A DNA stretch of 64,000 nucleotides from Burkholderia cepacia (GTDB lineage: Bacteria; Pseudomonadota; Gammaproteobacteria; Burkholderiales; Burkholderiaceae). Below, piece after piece: positions 53,295 to 62,408 of the stretch. The notes beneath the pieces were generated by a model. That model saw only the letters and a program-made list of their open reading frames with translations. It did not search any database and was not told the origin of the DNA. A program made the position numbers and the translations under genes. The DNA is taken from NCBI RefSeq assembly GCF_029962485.1, contig NZ_CP073637.1, forward strand, positions 868,001-932,000. Direction: 5' to 3'. How positions within the stretch are numbered: position 1 is the first letter of the stretch; each line of letters begins with the position of its first letter.

Positions 53295-54431
53295 TCAAAG
53301 TGTGAATCCTGTCAACGAATGGATGGTCTGCCGGTAGCGTTCGACGACCTGCTGCTCGTCGAATTCCGCCGTGACCTTCTGCCGGCCGCGCGCGCCCATC
53401 GCGTCGCGTCCGGCCGTTCCGAGTTCGATCATGCGGAGCAGCTGCTCCGCGAGACTTGCGCTGTCGCGTACGCGGCACAGGAAGCCCGTTTCGCCGTCGG
53501 CGACGACATCGCGGCAGCCCGGCACGTCGGTCGCGACGATCGGGCGGCTCATCGCCGATGCTTCCATCAGCGTGCGCGGCACGCCCTCGCGGTACGACGG
53601 CAGCACGACGCAGTCGGCCGCCGCGATATGCGGGCGGACATCGTGCGCCTCGCCGAGATATTCGATGATACCTTCGCCGACCCACGCGTCGACATCCGCG
53701 CGGCCGATCGCGCTCGGGTTGTCGACGCCGAGCGGCCCGAGCAGCTGGAAGCGTGCGTTCGGGAAGCGGCCGCGCACGATGCGCGCGGCTTCCACGTATT
53801 CGCGCACACCCTTGTCCCACAGCAGCCGGCCGATCAGGATGAAGACAGGTGCGTCACCGGCGGGCAGCGGCGCGGGCGCGAACTGGTCGAGATCGACGCC
53901 TTCGCCGTGCAGCAGCCGCGCGCGGTCGGGATGCGCGAGCAACCGCTCGTCGGTGAAGGTCGCGAGGTCGTCGCGGTTCAGGAACCATACTTCACGCGGG
54001 AAGCGGAACGCGAACCGGTACAGCCGCTTCGCGACGCTCGCCGCACGGCTCTTCTGGATGAAGACGTAGCCGAGCCCCGTCGTCACCGCGATCGACGGCA
54101 CGCGCGCGAGCCAGGCTGCGACCGACCCGTAGATGTTCGGCTTGATCGTGTAATGGAACACGAGATCGGGCCGCAGCGCGCGGTAGTGGCGTACGAGCGC
54201 CGCGAGCGTGCCGAGATCCTCGCGCGGGCTCGTGCCTTTCGACGCGACCGCGAGCGCCACGTAGCGGCAGCCCATCTGCTCGAGCAACGGCACCGTGCGG
54301 TCGTGCGGCGCGATCACGACGACCTCGGCGCCGCGCGCGACGAGCGCACGGATCAGCCCGTGGCGATACGTGTAGATCGCCCAGGCCGTGTTGCAGACGA
54401 GCGCGATGCGCAGCGGGGAAGTGGCGGACAT
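53295..54431 (-). CDS. ogcB: GT4 glycosyltransferase (ogc-cluster, OgcB-like)
   Basis: A 378-residue GT-B protein: an N-terminal lobe with RIALVCNTAWAIYTYRHGLIRAL and PDLVFHYTIKPNIYGS, a C-terminal lobe with FILIGRLLWDKGVREYVEAA and CVVLPSYREGVPRTLMEASAMSRPIVATDVPGC (E-x7-E region). Resembles PglA/WbpX-type transferases adding GalNAc. It lies 15 bp upstream of the epimerase gene. Confidence 0.88.
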   Translation of the reverse strand: MSATSPLRIALVCNTAWAIYTYRHGLIRALVARGAEVVVIAPHDRTVPLLEQMGCRYVALAVASKGTSPREDLGTLAALVRHYRALRPDLVFHYTIKPNIYGSVAAWLARVPSIAVTTGLGYVFIQKSRAASVAKRLYRFAFRFPREVWFLNRDDLATFTDERLLAHPDRARLLHGEGVDLDQFAPAPLPAGDAPVFILIGRLLWDKGVREYVEAARIVRGRFPNARFQLLGPLGVDNPSAIGRADVDAWVGEGIIEYLGEAHDVRPHIAAADCVVLPSYREGVPRTLMEASAMSRPIVATDVPGCRDVVADGETGFLCRVRDSASLAEQLLRMIELGTAGRDAMGARGRQKVTAEFDEQQVVERYRQTIHSLTGFTL

Positions 54432-54473
54432 GAAAAAAAGAAAAAATAAAGCGTCGTAAATGCCGGATCGGCG

Positions 54474-55298
54474 TCAGGCGGACGGCCGCGCGGCGAACAG
54501 CGTCTGCTTGATCCGCTGCAACGTATGGTACGGCGTCACGAAATGCAGCAGGTTCTTGGCGAGGCCGGCCCAGTCGTACGGGTTCAGCGCGTTGAAATGG
54601 CTCAGCAGCAGCGTGAGCGTCGACACCAGCTGGCGCCGGCGCTTGGTCGCACTGATCCCGCCCTCGTTCAGTTCGTAATACAGGCCGAGTTCCGGCAGGT
54701 TCGCGCAATCGTAGCGTTGCATTAACCTCAAAAAAAGATCGAGATCCTCGGCCGCACGGTATTTCGCGCGATAGTTGCCCACTTCCCGCACGGCGTCGAT
54801 GCGCAACATCACCGACGGATGCACGAGCGGCGAGCGCAGGAAGCGCGTGCGGCGCAGCGTGCGCGGATCGGCGGGCGGCGTCAGCATGAAGCGCGGTTCG
54901 CCGGCGCGCGACACGACCTGCGTCCACATGCCGACGCAGGCCACGCGCGGATGGGCGCCGAGATACGCGCGTTCCTTCGCGAGGCGCTGCGGCGCGGCCA
55001 GGTCGCCCGCGTCGATGCGGGCCGCATAACGGAAGCCGCGCGCCGCGAGCGCGTCGATGCCGGCCGCGAGCGCGCGCTCGATGCCGCCGTTCTGCGGCAT
55101 GCGCAGCACCTCGATCGCGAGGCCCGGCAGGTCGGGTGCGACGATCGGCGGCGTGCTGCCGTCGTCGACGATCAGCACGTGCACGGGCGCCTCCTCGCGA
55201 AACGACGCGAGGGTCCGTACGACGTCGTCGTGCCCGTTGTAGGCCGGCAGCAGCACGGCCACGTCGTCGAGCGGGGGCGGGCAATCAGGGGACGTCAT
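54474..55298 (-). CDS. ogcA: GT2 glycosyltransferase (ogc-cluster, OgcA-like)
   Basis: A 274-residue GT-A enzyme: DDVAVLLPAYNGHDDVVRTLASF, VLIVDDGSTPPI, NGGIERALAAGIDALAARG, and IDAGDLAAPQRLA (variant of the DXD region), then AEDLDLFLRLMQRY. Likely adds galactose or another hexose to the lipid-linked glycan. It starts at ATG 55298, overlapping the flippase stop (55295) by 4 nt. Confidence 0.87.
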   Translation of the reverse strand: MTSPDCPPPLDDVAVLLPAYNGHDDVVRTLASFREEAPVHVLIVDDGSTPPIVAPDLPGLAIEVLRMPQNGGIERALAAGIDALAARGFRYAARIDAGDLAAPQRLAKERAYLGAHPRVACVGMWTQVVSRAGEPRFMLTPPADPRTLRRTRFLRSPLVHPSVMLRIDAVREVGNYRAKYRAAEDLDLFLRLMQRYDCANLPELGLYYELNEGGISATKRRRQLVSTLTLLLSHFNALNPYDWAGLAKNLLHFVTPYHTLQRIKQTLFAARPSA

Positions 55299-56551
55299 GT
55301 TCGCAGCTTGAAACGGATGTAATAAAAGTTGACGGCGGCCGCGGCCAGATAGCCGGCCGCCAGCCCGACGAGCGCGCCGTAGAGGCCGAGCCGGGGGATC
55401 GCGAACAGGTTGACGACCGCGGCGATCGCCAGCGCGAGCAACCATTTCGCCAGCAACACGAATTTTGCTTGATATTTGAGAACGATAAGATTGCCTATCG
55501 CCTCGATGCCGGCCGGCACGGACAGCCAGACGGCCCAGCGGAAGATGTCGACCGACGCCTCGTATCCGTGGCCGAACACCTTGCCGACGATCAGCGGGGC
55601 GGCCGCGTCGAGCACGAGCGCGCCGGCCGTCATCAGCCCGGCCGTCATCGCGATCAGCCGGACGATGTTGCGGCGCAGCCGTGCGACGTCCTGCACGCGG
55701 TAGACGAAGGCGGGCGCGATCGTCTGCGCGAGCATCAGCGCGAGCGTGATCCAGTTCTCGTTGAGCTGCTGCGCGGCCGAGTAGCGGCCGAGATCGGCGA
55801 ACGACACGTGACGCTCGAGCATCAGGCGGTCGAGCTTCAGGAACAGGTACATGCAGATGAGCCCGAGCCAGAACACGGTGCCGGCCGTTGCAAAGTGCCT
55901 GAACAGCGGCTTATCGAACGTCCAGCCGAGGGTGCCGCCGTTACGATGCCGGTAGTACAGCAGCAGCGCGAAGCCGATCGCGGCGGCCTCGAGCGCCCAC
56001 AGCCACGCGAAGCGGGCGGGGCCGGCGGCCGCGCGGACCAGCAGCCACACGAGCAGCGCCTTCGCGAGCGCCGTGACCATGCTGGTGACGAGCTGCGGCT
56101 TGCTGTAGGTCATGCTCTGCAGCCACGCGTTGATCACGCCGACGAACGGCTCGCGGAACACCATCGTGACGGCCAGGCCCGCGAGCATCGCGCCGACCAG
56201 CGGATCGAAGGCGCCCGCGGCGATCGCGATCCAGGTCGCGACGAGCGCGGCCACCGACACGGCGATGCGCAGCGCGAACGCGCTGCCGAGCACCGCGCCG
56301 AGCTGGGCGGGCGGACGCTGGACGATGGTCGGGACGAGGATTTCCGCGCCGCACACCCAGGTGAGCGGCGCCAGTACCAGGAGGAGCGTATTCGCATACT
56401 GCCATTTGCCGAACACATCTGGCCCGAAATAACGGGCCAGCAGGCCGCTGATCGCGATCGCGACGCCGATCTGCGTGAGCCGTTCGAGCCCCAGCCAGAC
56501 GAGGTTCGCGACGGCTTTCGCGACGTCCGGGTTGCCGAAGCGCTTCAGCAT
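55295..56551 (-). CDS. ogcX: Wzx-type polysaccharide flippase (OgcX-like)
   Basis: A 418-residue MOP-family protein with about 12 membrane helices: LVWLGLERLTQIGVAIAISGLLARYFGPDVFGKWQYANT is a typical Wzx N-terminus, and YSAAQQLNENWITLALMLAQTIAPAF is a central motif. It would flip the undecaprenol-linked oligosaccharide to the periplasm for PglL-type transfer to proteins. It shows that this cluster uses a flippase, unlike the nearby ABC-exported O-antigen. ATG 56551 is chosen; GTG 56572 is possible. Confidence 0.87.
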   Translation of the reverse strand: MLKRFGNPDVAKAVANLVWLGLERLTQIGVAIAISGLLARYFGPDVFGKWQYANTLLLVLAPLTWVCGAEILVPTIVQRPPAQLGAVLGSAFALRIAVSVAALVATWIAIAAGAFDPLVGAMLAGLAVTMVFREPFVGVINAWLQSMTYSKPQLVTSMVTALAKALLVWLLVRAAAGPARFAWLWALEAAAIGFALLLYYRHRNGGTLGWTFDKPLFRHFATAGTVFWLGLICMYLFLKLDRLMLERHVSFADLGRYSAAQQLNENWITLALMLAQTIAPAFVYRVQDVARLRRNIVRLIAMTAGLMTAGALVLDAAAPLIVGKVFGHGYEASVDIFRWAVWLSVPAGIEAIGNLIVLKYQAKFVLLAKWLLALAIAAVVNLFAIPRLGLYGALVGLAAGYLAAAAVNFYYIRFKLRT

Positions 56552-56806
56552 GCGCAGCGGCGGCACGCGCACGGGGCGGCCGGCAGGGCGCCCGAAGGCT
56601 GCGGGGTGGCTGCGGCGGAGCGGCTAGGCATTAAAATGGGCGACATGCGCGTCATCAAAACCCGCGATTATAAGTGGGATCGCGACCGCTCCAGCCGTTC
56701 CGTTCCTTGTTTTGCGGGGCCGCATGTATCATGCGCGGCACCGGCGCGAGGCGGCCAGCCAAGCCAGACAATTTTCCATGCACGCAACTGAGAGAGAAGA
56801 GAATCG

Positions 56807-58201
56807 ATGATCTCCCAATCCATCTTCAAGGCATATGACATCCGTGGCGTGGTCGGCAAGACCCTCGACGTCGACACGGCGCGCGGGATCGGCCGGGCAT
56901 TCGGCAGCGAAGTGCGTGCGCAGGGCGGCGATGCGGTCGTCGTCGCGCGCGACGGCCGCCTGTCCGGGCCGGAACTCGTCGGCGCACTCGCCGATGGCCT
57001 GCGTGCGGCCGGTGTCGATGTCGTCGACGTCGGCATGGTGCCGACGCCGGTCGGCTATTTCGCGGCGAACGTGCCGCTGGCGCTGAAGGGCGGCGAGCGC
57101 CGCGTCGATTCGTGCATCGTCGTCACGGGCAGCCACAACCCGCCCGACTACAACGGTTTCAAGATGGTGCTGCGCGGCGCCGCGATCTACGGCGAGCAGA
57201 TCCAGGCACTGTACCGCCGCATCGTCGACGAGCGCTTCGAGACGGGCAGCGGCACGTATGAAGAAATCGACGTCGCCGATCAGTACATCGCGCGCATCGT
57301 CGGCGACGTGAAGCTCGCGCGGCCGCTGAAGCTGGTCGTCGACGCCGGCAACGGCGTCGCGGGCCCGCTCGCGACGCGCCTGTTCAAGGCGCTCGGCTGC
57401 GAACTCGTCGAGCGCTTCACCGACATCGACGGCACGTTCCCGAACCACCACCCCGATCCCGCGCACCCGGAAAACCTGCAGGACGTGATCCAGGCGCTGA
57501 AGGACACCGATGCCGAACTCGGCTTCGCGTTCGACGGCGACGGCGACCGCCTCGGCGTCGTCACGAAGGACGGCCAGATCATCTACCCGGACCGCCAGCT
57601 GATGCTGTTCGCGGAAGAAGTGCTGTCGCGCAACCCGGGTGCGCAGATCATCTACGACGTGAAGTGCACGCGTCACCTCGCGAACTGGATCAAGTCGAAG
57701 GGCGGCGAGCCGCTGATGTGGAAGACGGGCCACTCGCTCGTGAAGGCGAAGCTGCGCGAGACGGGCGCACCGCTCGCCGGCGAAATGAGCGGCCACGTGT
57801 TCTTCAAGGATCGCTGGTACGGCTTCGACGACGGCCTTTACACGGGCGCGCGCCTGCTCGAGATCCTCACGAAGACGGCCGACCCGAGCGCGCTGCTCAA
57901 CGGGCTGCCGGACGCGATGAGCACGCCCGAGCTGCAGCTGTGGCTCGACGAAGGCGAGAACTTCCGCCTGATCGACAAGCTGCAGAAAGAAGCGAAGTTC
58001 GACGGCGCCGAGGAAGTCGTGACGATCGACGGCCTGCGCGTCGAGTACCCGGACGGCTTCGGCCTCGCGCGTTCGTCGAACACGACGCCGGTCGTCGTGA
58101 TGCGCTTCGAATCCGAGACGCAGGAAGGGCTCAAGCGCATCCAGGAGGACTTCCGCCGTGTGCTGACGGCCGCGAAGCCGGACGTCAAGCTGCCGTTCTG
58201 A
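56807..58201 (+). CDS. manB: Phosphomannomutase/phosphoglucomutase
   Basis: A 464-residue alpha-D-phosphohexomutase with AGAGAGAAGAG upstream. The active-site serine lies in IVVTGSHNPPDYNGFK; the metal loop is FAFDGDGDRLGVV; the sugar-binding loop is GEMSGHVFF; and the phosphate loop is RSSNTTPVVVMRF. It converts mannose-6-P or glucose-6-P to the 1-phosphates needed for GDP-mannose, dTDP-rhamnose and UDP-glucose synthesis. It is divergent from the flippase gene and ends in a strong terminator. Confidence 0.96.
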   Translation: MISQSIFKAYDIRGVVGKTLDVDTARGIGRAFGSEVRAQGGDAVVVARDGRLSGPELVGALADGLRAAGVDVVDVGMVPTPVGYFAANVPLALKGGERRVDSCIVVTGSHNPPDYNGFKMVLRGAAIYGEQIQALYRRIVDERFETGSGTYEEIDVADQYIARIVGDVKLARPLKLVVDAGNGVAGPLATRLFKALGCELVERFTDIDGTFPNHHPDPAHPENLQDVIQALKDTDAELGFAFDGDGDRLGVVTKDGQIIYPDRQLMLFAEEVLSRNPGAQIIYDVKCTRHLANWIKSKGGEPLMWKTGHSLVKAKLRETGAPLAGEMSGHVFFKDRWYGFDDGLYTGARLLEILTKTADPSALLNGLPDAMSTPELQLWLDEGENFRLIDKLQKEAKFDGAEEVVTIDGLRVEYPDGFGLARSSNTTPVVVMRFESETQEGLKRIQEDFRRVLTAAKPDVKLPF

Positions 58202-58263
58202 GTGTCGGCGGCCCGCGGGCCGCCAACGGCGCGAGGGTCGATCCAATCGTCGCGCCATCCCCG

Positions 58264-58300
58264 AAAAGCGGCGCACGCCAAAGGCGTGCGGCCGCTTTTT
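58264..58300 (+). terminator. Rho-independent terminator of manB
   Basis: Long stem from AAAAGCGGC-GCACGCC pairing with GGCGTGC-GGCCGCTTTT around a AAA loop, with one extra C in the right arm, then TTTG. It lies about 60 bp after the manB stop. Confidence 0.88.
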
Positions 58301-58347
58301 GTCTGTCTGGACCCCCGGGCGGGATAAAATCCCCTCTTTCTGCTTGT

Positions 58348-58372
58348 CGCCGGCTGCCAGCCGGCGTTTTTT
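58348..58372 (+). terminator. Perfect hairpin plus T6 in the waaC leader
   Basis: CGCCGGCT, loop GCC, AGCCGGCG, then six T, ending 4 bp before the waaC GTG. Upstream, TAAAAT near 58324 could be a -10. A second terminator this close to a start codon may act as an attenuator, or as a translation-blocking hairpin. Confidence 0.7.
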
Positions 58373-58376
58373 CAGC

Positions 58377-59372
58377 GTGCAAAAGATCCTGATCGTGCGC
58401 GTGTCGTCGCTGGGCGACGTCGTGCACAACATGCCGGTGATCGCCGATATCCGGCGCCGCCACCCCGATGCGCAGATCGACTGGCTCGTCGAGGAAAGCT
58501 TCGTCGACCTCGTGCGGCTCGTCGACGGCGTGCGCAACGTGCTGCCGTTCTCGCTGCGCCGCTGGCGCAAGAAGCCGTTCTCGGGCGCCACGTGGCGCGA
58601 GATCCGCGCATTCCGCAGGCGCCTCGCGGCCGAGCAGTACGATCTCGTGATCGACTGCCAGGGCCTGATCAAGACGGCCTGGGTCGCGAGCTGGGCGCGC
58701 GGCCCGCTCGTCGGGCTCGGCAACCGTACCGACGGCGCCGGCTATGAATGGCCGGTGCGCTTCTTCTATCGCAAGCGCGTGCCGATCGCGCCGCGCACGC
58801 ACGTCGTCGAGCGCTCGCGGCAACTGGTCGCGGCCGCGCTGGACGACCCGGCGCCGACGCCGGCCGATCCGGTCGACTTCGGCCTCGACACGCGCGCGGC
58901 GGCGCTCGCGGTGGCCGCGCTCGGCCTGAACCTGCCGGTGCCGTACGTGGTGTTCGTCCATGCGACATCGCGCGCCGACAAGCAGTGGCCGGACGCCGCG
59001 TGGATCGAGCTCGGCCAGGCACTCGTGCGGCGCGGCGCATCGCTCGTGCTGCCGTGGGGCAACGACGCGGAGCGCGCGACCAGCGAGCGGCTCGCGAAGG
59101 AATTCGGCGATGCGGCGATCGTGCCGCCGAAGCTGTCGCTGCCGGCCGTGGTTGGGCTGATCGACGGCGCGGCCGCGACCGTCGGGGTTGATACAGGTCT
59201 GGTTCACATCGCGGCCGCGCTGAAGCGTCCGACGGTCGAACTGTACAATTTCGCGACGGCCTGGCGGACCGGCGGCTATTGGTCGCCGAACGTCGTCAAT
59301 CTCGGCACGGCGGGGCAGCCCCCGTCGATCGCGCAGGTGAAGTCGGCGCTCGCGGGCTTCGGTCTCCTGTAA
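58377..59372 (+). CDS. waaC: LPS heptosyltransferase I
   Basis: A 331-residue GT9 protein, starting at GTG 58377 with VQKILIVRVSSLGDVVHNMPVIADIRRR, the classic WaaC N-terminus. Further motifs are YDLVIDCQGLIKTAWVASWARG, VVFVHATSRADKQWP and GVDTGLVHIAAALKRPTVELY. It adds the first heptose to Kdo on lipid A at the inner-membrane face. No ribosome-binding site is seen in the 10 nt after the T6 hairpin, so start choice rests on homology. It precedes kdoO by 24 bp. Confidence 0.95.
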   Translation: MQKILIVRVSSLGDVVHNMPVIADIRRRHPDAQIDWLVEESFVDLVRLVDGVRNVLPFSLRRWRKKPFSGATWREIRAFRRRLAAEQYDLVIDCQGLIKTAWVASWARGPLVGLGNRTDGAGYEWPVRFFYRKRVPIAPRTHVVERSRQLVAAALDDPAPTPADPVDFGLDTRAAALAVAALGLNLPVPYVVFVHATSRADKQWPDAAWIELGQALVRRGASLVLPWGNDAERATSERLAKEFGDAAIVPPKLSLPAVVGLIDGAAATVGVDTGLVHIAAALKRPTVELYNFATAWRTGGYWSPNVVNLGTAGQPPSIAQVKSALAGFGLL

Positions 59373-59396
59373 CGCTGTCACATACGCGAACCGATC

Positions 59397-60281
59397 ATGA
59401 GCGAATCCCAGATCATCGAAGTCCCGTCCGCCGACTGGAGCGGACACAACCTGTCGGCGCCGCGCGAGCAGTTGCTGGCCGCCGTCGAGGAAGGCAAGGT
59501 GCTGTATTTCCCGCACCTGCGCTTCGCGATCGAGGGCGGCGAGGAAGCGCTGCTCGATCCGGCGCTCGCCGATCCGAAACGCAAGAACATCAGCCTCGCG
59601 CCGAACGGCGGCGCGCTCGCCGGCGTGCTCGGCGACAGTGTCACGCAGTCGGCCGTGCGCGCGCTCGTCGCGCGCTTCCAGCAGCAGGCCGGCACGCTCG
59701 TCGACGGCCTCTTTCCCGAATACCGCGGCAAGCTGCGCGTCGCGCCGACCAGCCTGCGGCTGATGCAGGTCGAGACGCGCCAGACATCCTGGCGCAAGGA
59801 CGACAGCCGGCTGCACGTCGACGCGTTTCCTTCGCGGCCGAACTACGGCGAGCGCATCCTGCGCGTGTTCACGAACGTGAACCCGGCCGGCGTGCCGCGC
59901 GTATGGCGCGTCGGCGAGCCGTTCGAGGACGTCGCGAAGCGCTTCCTGCCGTCGATCAAGCCGCAACGGCCGGGTGCCGCGTGGCTGTTGAACCTGCTGC
60001 ACGTGACGAAGTCGCCGCGCAGCGCATACGACCACCTGATGCTGAACCTGCACGACAGCATGAAGGCCGATCTCGACTACCAGAAGACGAGCCCGCAGGA
60101 GACGATGCCGTTTCCGCCGGGTTGCGTGTGGATATGTTTCTCGGATCAGACTTCGCACGCTGTGATGTCCGGCCAGTTCATGCTCGAACAGACGTTCTTC
60201 CTGCCGGTCGACGCGATGGTCCGCCGCGAATGCGCGCCGCTCGGCATTCTGGAACGCCTGAAGGGCAGGGCGCTGGTTTGA
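59397..60281 (+). CDS. kdoO: Kdo hydroxylase (Fe/2-oxoglutarate dioxygenase)
   Basis: A 294-residue protein. DSRLHVDAFPSRPNYGERILRVFTNVNP holds the HxD metal motif (His-x-Asp), and DQTSHAVMSGQFMLEQTFF the distal His. It hydroxylates Kdo at C-3 to make Ko in the LPS inner core, as known for B. ambifaria and Yersinia pestis; Ko makes the core more acid-stable. Placement between waaC and waaA fits this. No signal peptide, so it acts on the cytoplasmic face. Confidence 0.94.
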   Translation: MSESQIIEVPSADWSGHNLSAPREQLLAAVEEGKVLYFPHLRFAIEGGEEALLDPALADPKRKNISLAPNGGALAGVLGDSVTQSAVRALVARFQQQAGTLVDGLFPEYRGKLRVAPTSLRLMQVETRQTSWRKDDSRLHVDAFPSRPNYGERILRVFTNVNPAGVPRVWRVGEPFEDVAKRFLPSIKPQRPGAAWLLNLLHVTKSPRSAYDHLMLNLHDSMKADLDYQKTSPQETMPFPPGCVWICFSDQTSHAVMSGQFMLEQTFFLPVDAMVRRECAPLGILERLKGRALV

Positions 60282-60318
60282 GCGCGCACCTGCTTCGACG
60301 CAATACGGGGGCCGCCGC

Positions 60319-61680
60319 ATGCTGAGGGTGATCTATCGCGCGCTGTGGTGGCTCGTCGCGCCTGCCGCGGTTATCCGGCTCTACGTGCGCTCGCGCAAGG
60401 AGCGCGGCTATCGCGAACATATCGGCGAACGCTTTGGCCATGTGACGGGCCGCTCGCGCGACGACCGCGCGCCGCTGATCTGGGTGCACGCGGTGTCGGT
60501 CGGCGAGACGCGCGCCGCGCAGCCGCTGATCGACGCGCTGATGCACGCGCGCCCCGATGCACGCATCCTGCTCACGCACATGACGCCGAGCGGCCGCGCG
60601 ACCGGCGAACAGATCTTCGGCGATCGCTTGCTGCGCTGCTATCTGCCGTACGACATGCCGGGTGCGGTGCGGCGGTTCCTGCACGCCTGGCGGCCGACGC
60701 TCGGCCTCGTGATGGAAACCGAGGTGTGGCCGACGCTGATCGACGAGTGCCGTCGCGCGGACGTTCCGCTCGTGCTGACCAATGCGCGGATGTCCGCGCG
60801 TTCGTTCCGGCGCGCGGCGAAGTTCGGCGCGGCGACGCGCGACGTGTTCGGCGGCTTCTCGCGCGTGCTTGCGCAGAGCCCGGCCGACGCGGAGCGGCTG
60901 ACGTCGCTCGGCGCGCGCAACGTGAGCGTGCTCGGCAACCTGAAGTTCGACATGACGACGCCGCCGGAACTCGCGGCGCGTGGCCATGCGTGGCGCGATG
61001 CGATCGGCACGCGGCCCGTGTGGGTGGCCGCCAGCACGCGCGAGAACGAAGAAGCGCTGGTGCTGCAGGCGTTCGCGGAGATGCATACGCCCGACGCGCT
61101 GCTGGTGCTCGTGCCGCGTCATCCGCAGCGTTTCGCGGAGGTCGAGGCGCTCGTTGCGCGCAGCGGGCTCAAGTGCGTGCGCCGTTCCGTCTGGGCGGCC
61201 GACGCGGCTGCGCTCGCGGCCGGCCAGACGGCTGCCGAGCCGTTGCCGGGCGACGTGACGGTTCTGCTCGGTGATTCGATGGGCGAGCTCGGCGCGTATT
61301 ACGCGGCCGCCGATATCGCGTTCATCGGTGGCAGCCTGCTGCCGCTCGGCGGCCAGAACCTGATCGAAGCGTGCGCGGTCGGCGTGCCGGTGCTGATCGG
61401 GCCGCACGTGTTCAATTTCACGCAGGCGACCGCCGACGCGGTCGCGGCCGGTGCGGCGATGCAGGTCGCGGATCCGCTCGATCTCGCGCACGTGCTCGAC
61501 GCGCTGTTCGCCGACAAGGCGCGGCGTATCGCGATGGGTGCGGCCGGCGCGGCCTTCGCGTCGCGTCACCGCGGCGCGACCGCGCGTACGGTCGACGTGC
61601 TCGCGGCGCTGCTGCCGCCCGCCGAACGCGGCGAGCGCATGCTGCAGGACGCGCAGGGCGCGGCTTCCGACGACGAATAG
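60319..61680 (+). CDS. waaA: Kdo transferase
   Basis: A 453-residue GT30 enzyme: an N-terminal membrane anchor (VIYRALWWLVAPAAVIRLYVRSRKERGYREHIGERFG), WVHAVSVGETRAAQPLIDAL, LLTHMTPSGRATGEQIFG, LVMETEVWPTLIDEC, and FIGGSLLPLGGQNLIEACAVGVPVLIGPHVFNF in the C-terminal lobe. It adds Kdo to lipid IVA. A standard WaaA is about 425 residues; the extra C-terminal tail (ERGERMLQDAQGAASDDE) is unstructured. Last gene of the LPS-core run. Confidence 0.96.
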   Translation: MLRVIYRALWWLVAPAAVIRLYVRSRKERGYREHIGERFGHVTGRSRDDRAPLIWVHAVSVGETRAAQPLIDALMHARPDARILLTHMTPSGRATGEQIFGDRLLRCYLPYDMPGAVRRFLHAWRPTLGLVMETEVWPTLIDECRRADVPLVLTNARMSARSFRRAAKFGAATRDVFGGFSRVLAQSPADAERLTSLGARNVSVLGNLKFDMTTPPELAARGHAWRDAIGTRPVWVAASTRENEEALVLQAFAEMHTPDALLVLVPRHPQRFAEVEALVARSGLKCVRRSVWAADAAALAAGQTAAEPLPGDVTVLLGDSMGELGAYYAAADIAFIGGSLLPLGGQNLIEACAVGVPVLIGPHVFNFTQATADAVAAGAAMQVADPLDLAHVLDALFADKARRIAMGAAGAAFASRHRGATARTVDVLAALLPPAERGERMLQDAQGAASDDE

Positions 61681-61743
61681 ACGACGGGCGGCGCAAGGCC
61701 GCCCGCGTGCGCGTTGTGGCGTCGTGTGCCGCCGCAACGCGGC

Positions 61744-62391
61744 TCAGACCGTCAGCAATCCCTTCTTCTCGATGAACGCGATCACGTCCGCGACGCCTTC
61801 GAGCGCCTTCAGGTTCGTCATCACGTAAGGTCGTTCGCCGCGCATCTTCCGCGTGTCGGACGCCATCACGTCGAGGTTCGCGCCGACCAGCGGCGCGAGG
61901 TCGGTCTTGTTGATCACGAGCAGGTCGGACTTCGTGATGCCGGGGCCGCCCTTGCGCGGAATCTTCTCGCCACCCGCGACGTCGATCACGTAGATCGTCA
62001 GGTCCGACAGCTCGGGGCTGAAGGTTGCCGCGAGATTGTCGCCGCCCGATTCGATGAACACGATGTCGGCGTCCGGAAAGCGCGACAGCATCCGGTCGAC
62101 GGCCTCGAGGTTGATCGAGGCATCTTCCCGAATCGCCGTGTGCGGGCAGCCGCCCGTCTCGACACCCATGATGCGCTCCTCGGGCAGCGCGCCGGCCACG
62201 GTCAGCAGCCGCTGGTCTTCCTTCGTATAGATGTCGTTCGTGATCGCGACGAGGTCGTACCGGTCGCGCATCGCCTTGCACAGCATCTCGAGCAGCGTGG
62301 TCTTGCCGGAGCCGACAGGGCCGCCGATGCCGACGCGCAGCGGCGGCAGTTTCTTCGTGCGGCGGGCGGAGGAGGGAGCAGGTGCGTTCAT
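61744..62391 (-). CDS. ureG: Urease accessory GTPase
   Basis: A 215-residue SIMIBI GTPase: P-loop [29 protein letters not shown], the nickel-binding Cys-Pro-His [35 protein letters not shown] and the base motif NKTDLA. It drives GTP-dependent nickel delivery to urease with UreF, UreD and UreE. The start at ATG 62391 follows ureF after 17 bp. Confidence 0.98.
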   Translation of the reverse strand: MNAPAPSSARRTKKLPPLRVGIGGPVGSGKTTLLEMLCKAMRDRYDLVAITNDIYTKEDQRLLTVAGALPEERIMGVETGGCPHTAIREDASINLEAVDRMLSRFPDADIVFIESGGDNLAATFSPELSDLTIYVIDVAGGEKIPRKGGPGITKSDLLVINKTDLAPLVGANLDVMASDTRKMRGERPYVMTNLKALEGVADVIAFIEKKGLLTV

Positions 62392-62408
62392 GGCGGGTAG
62401 CGTCGGGT

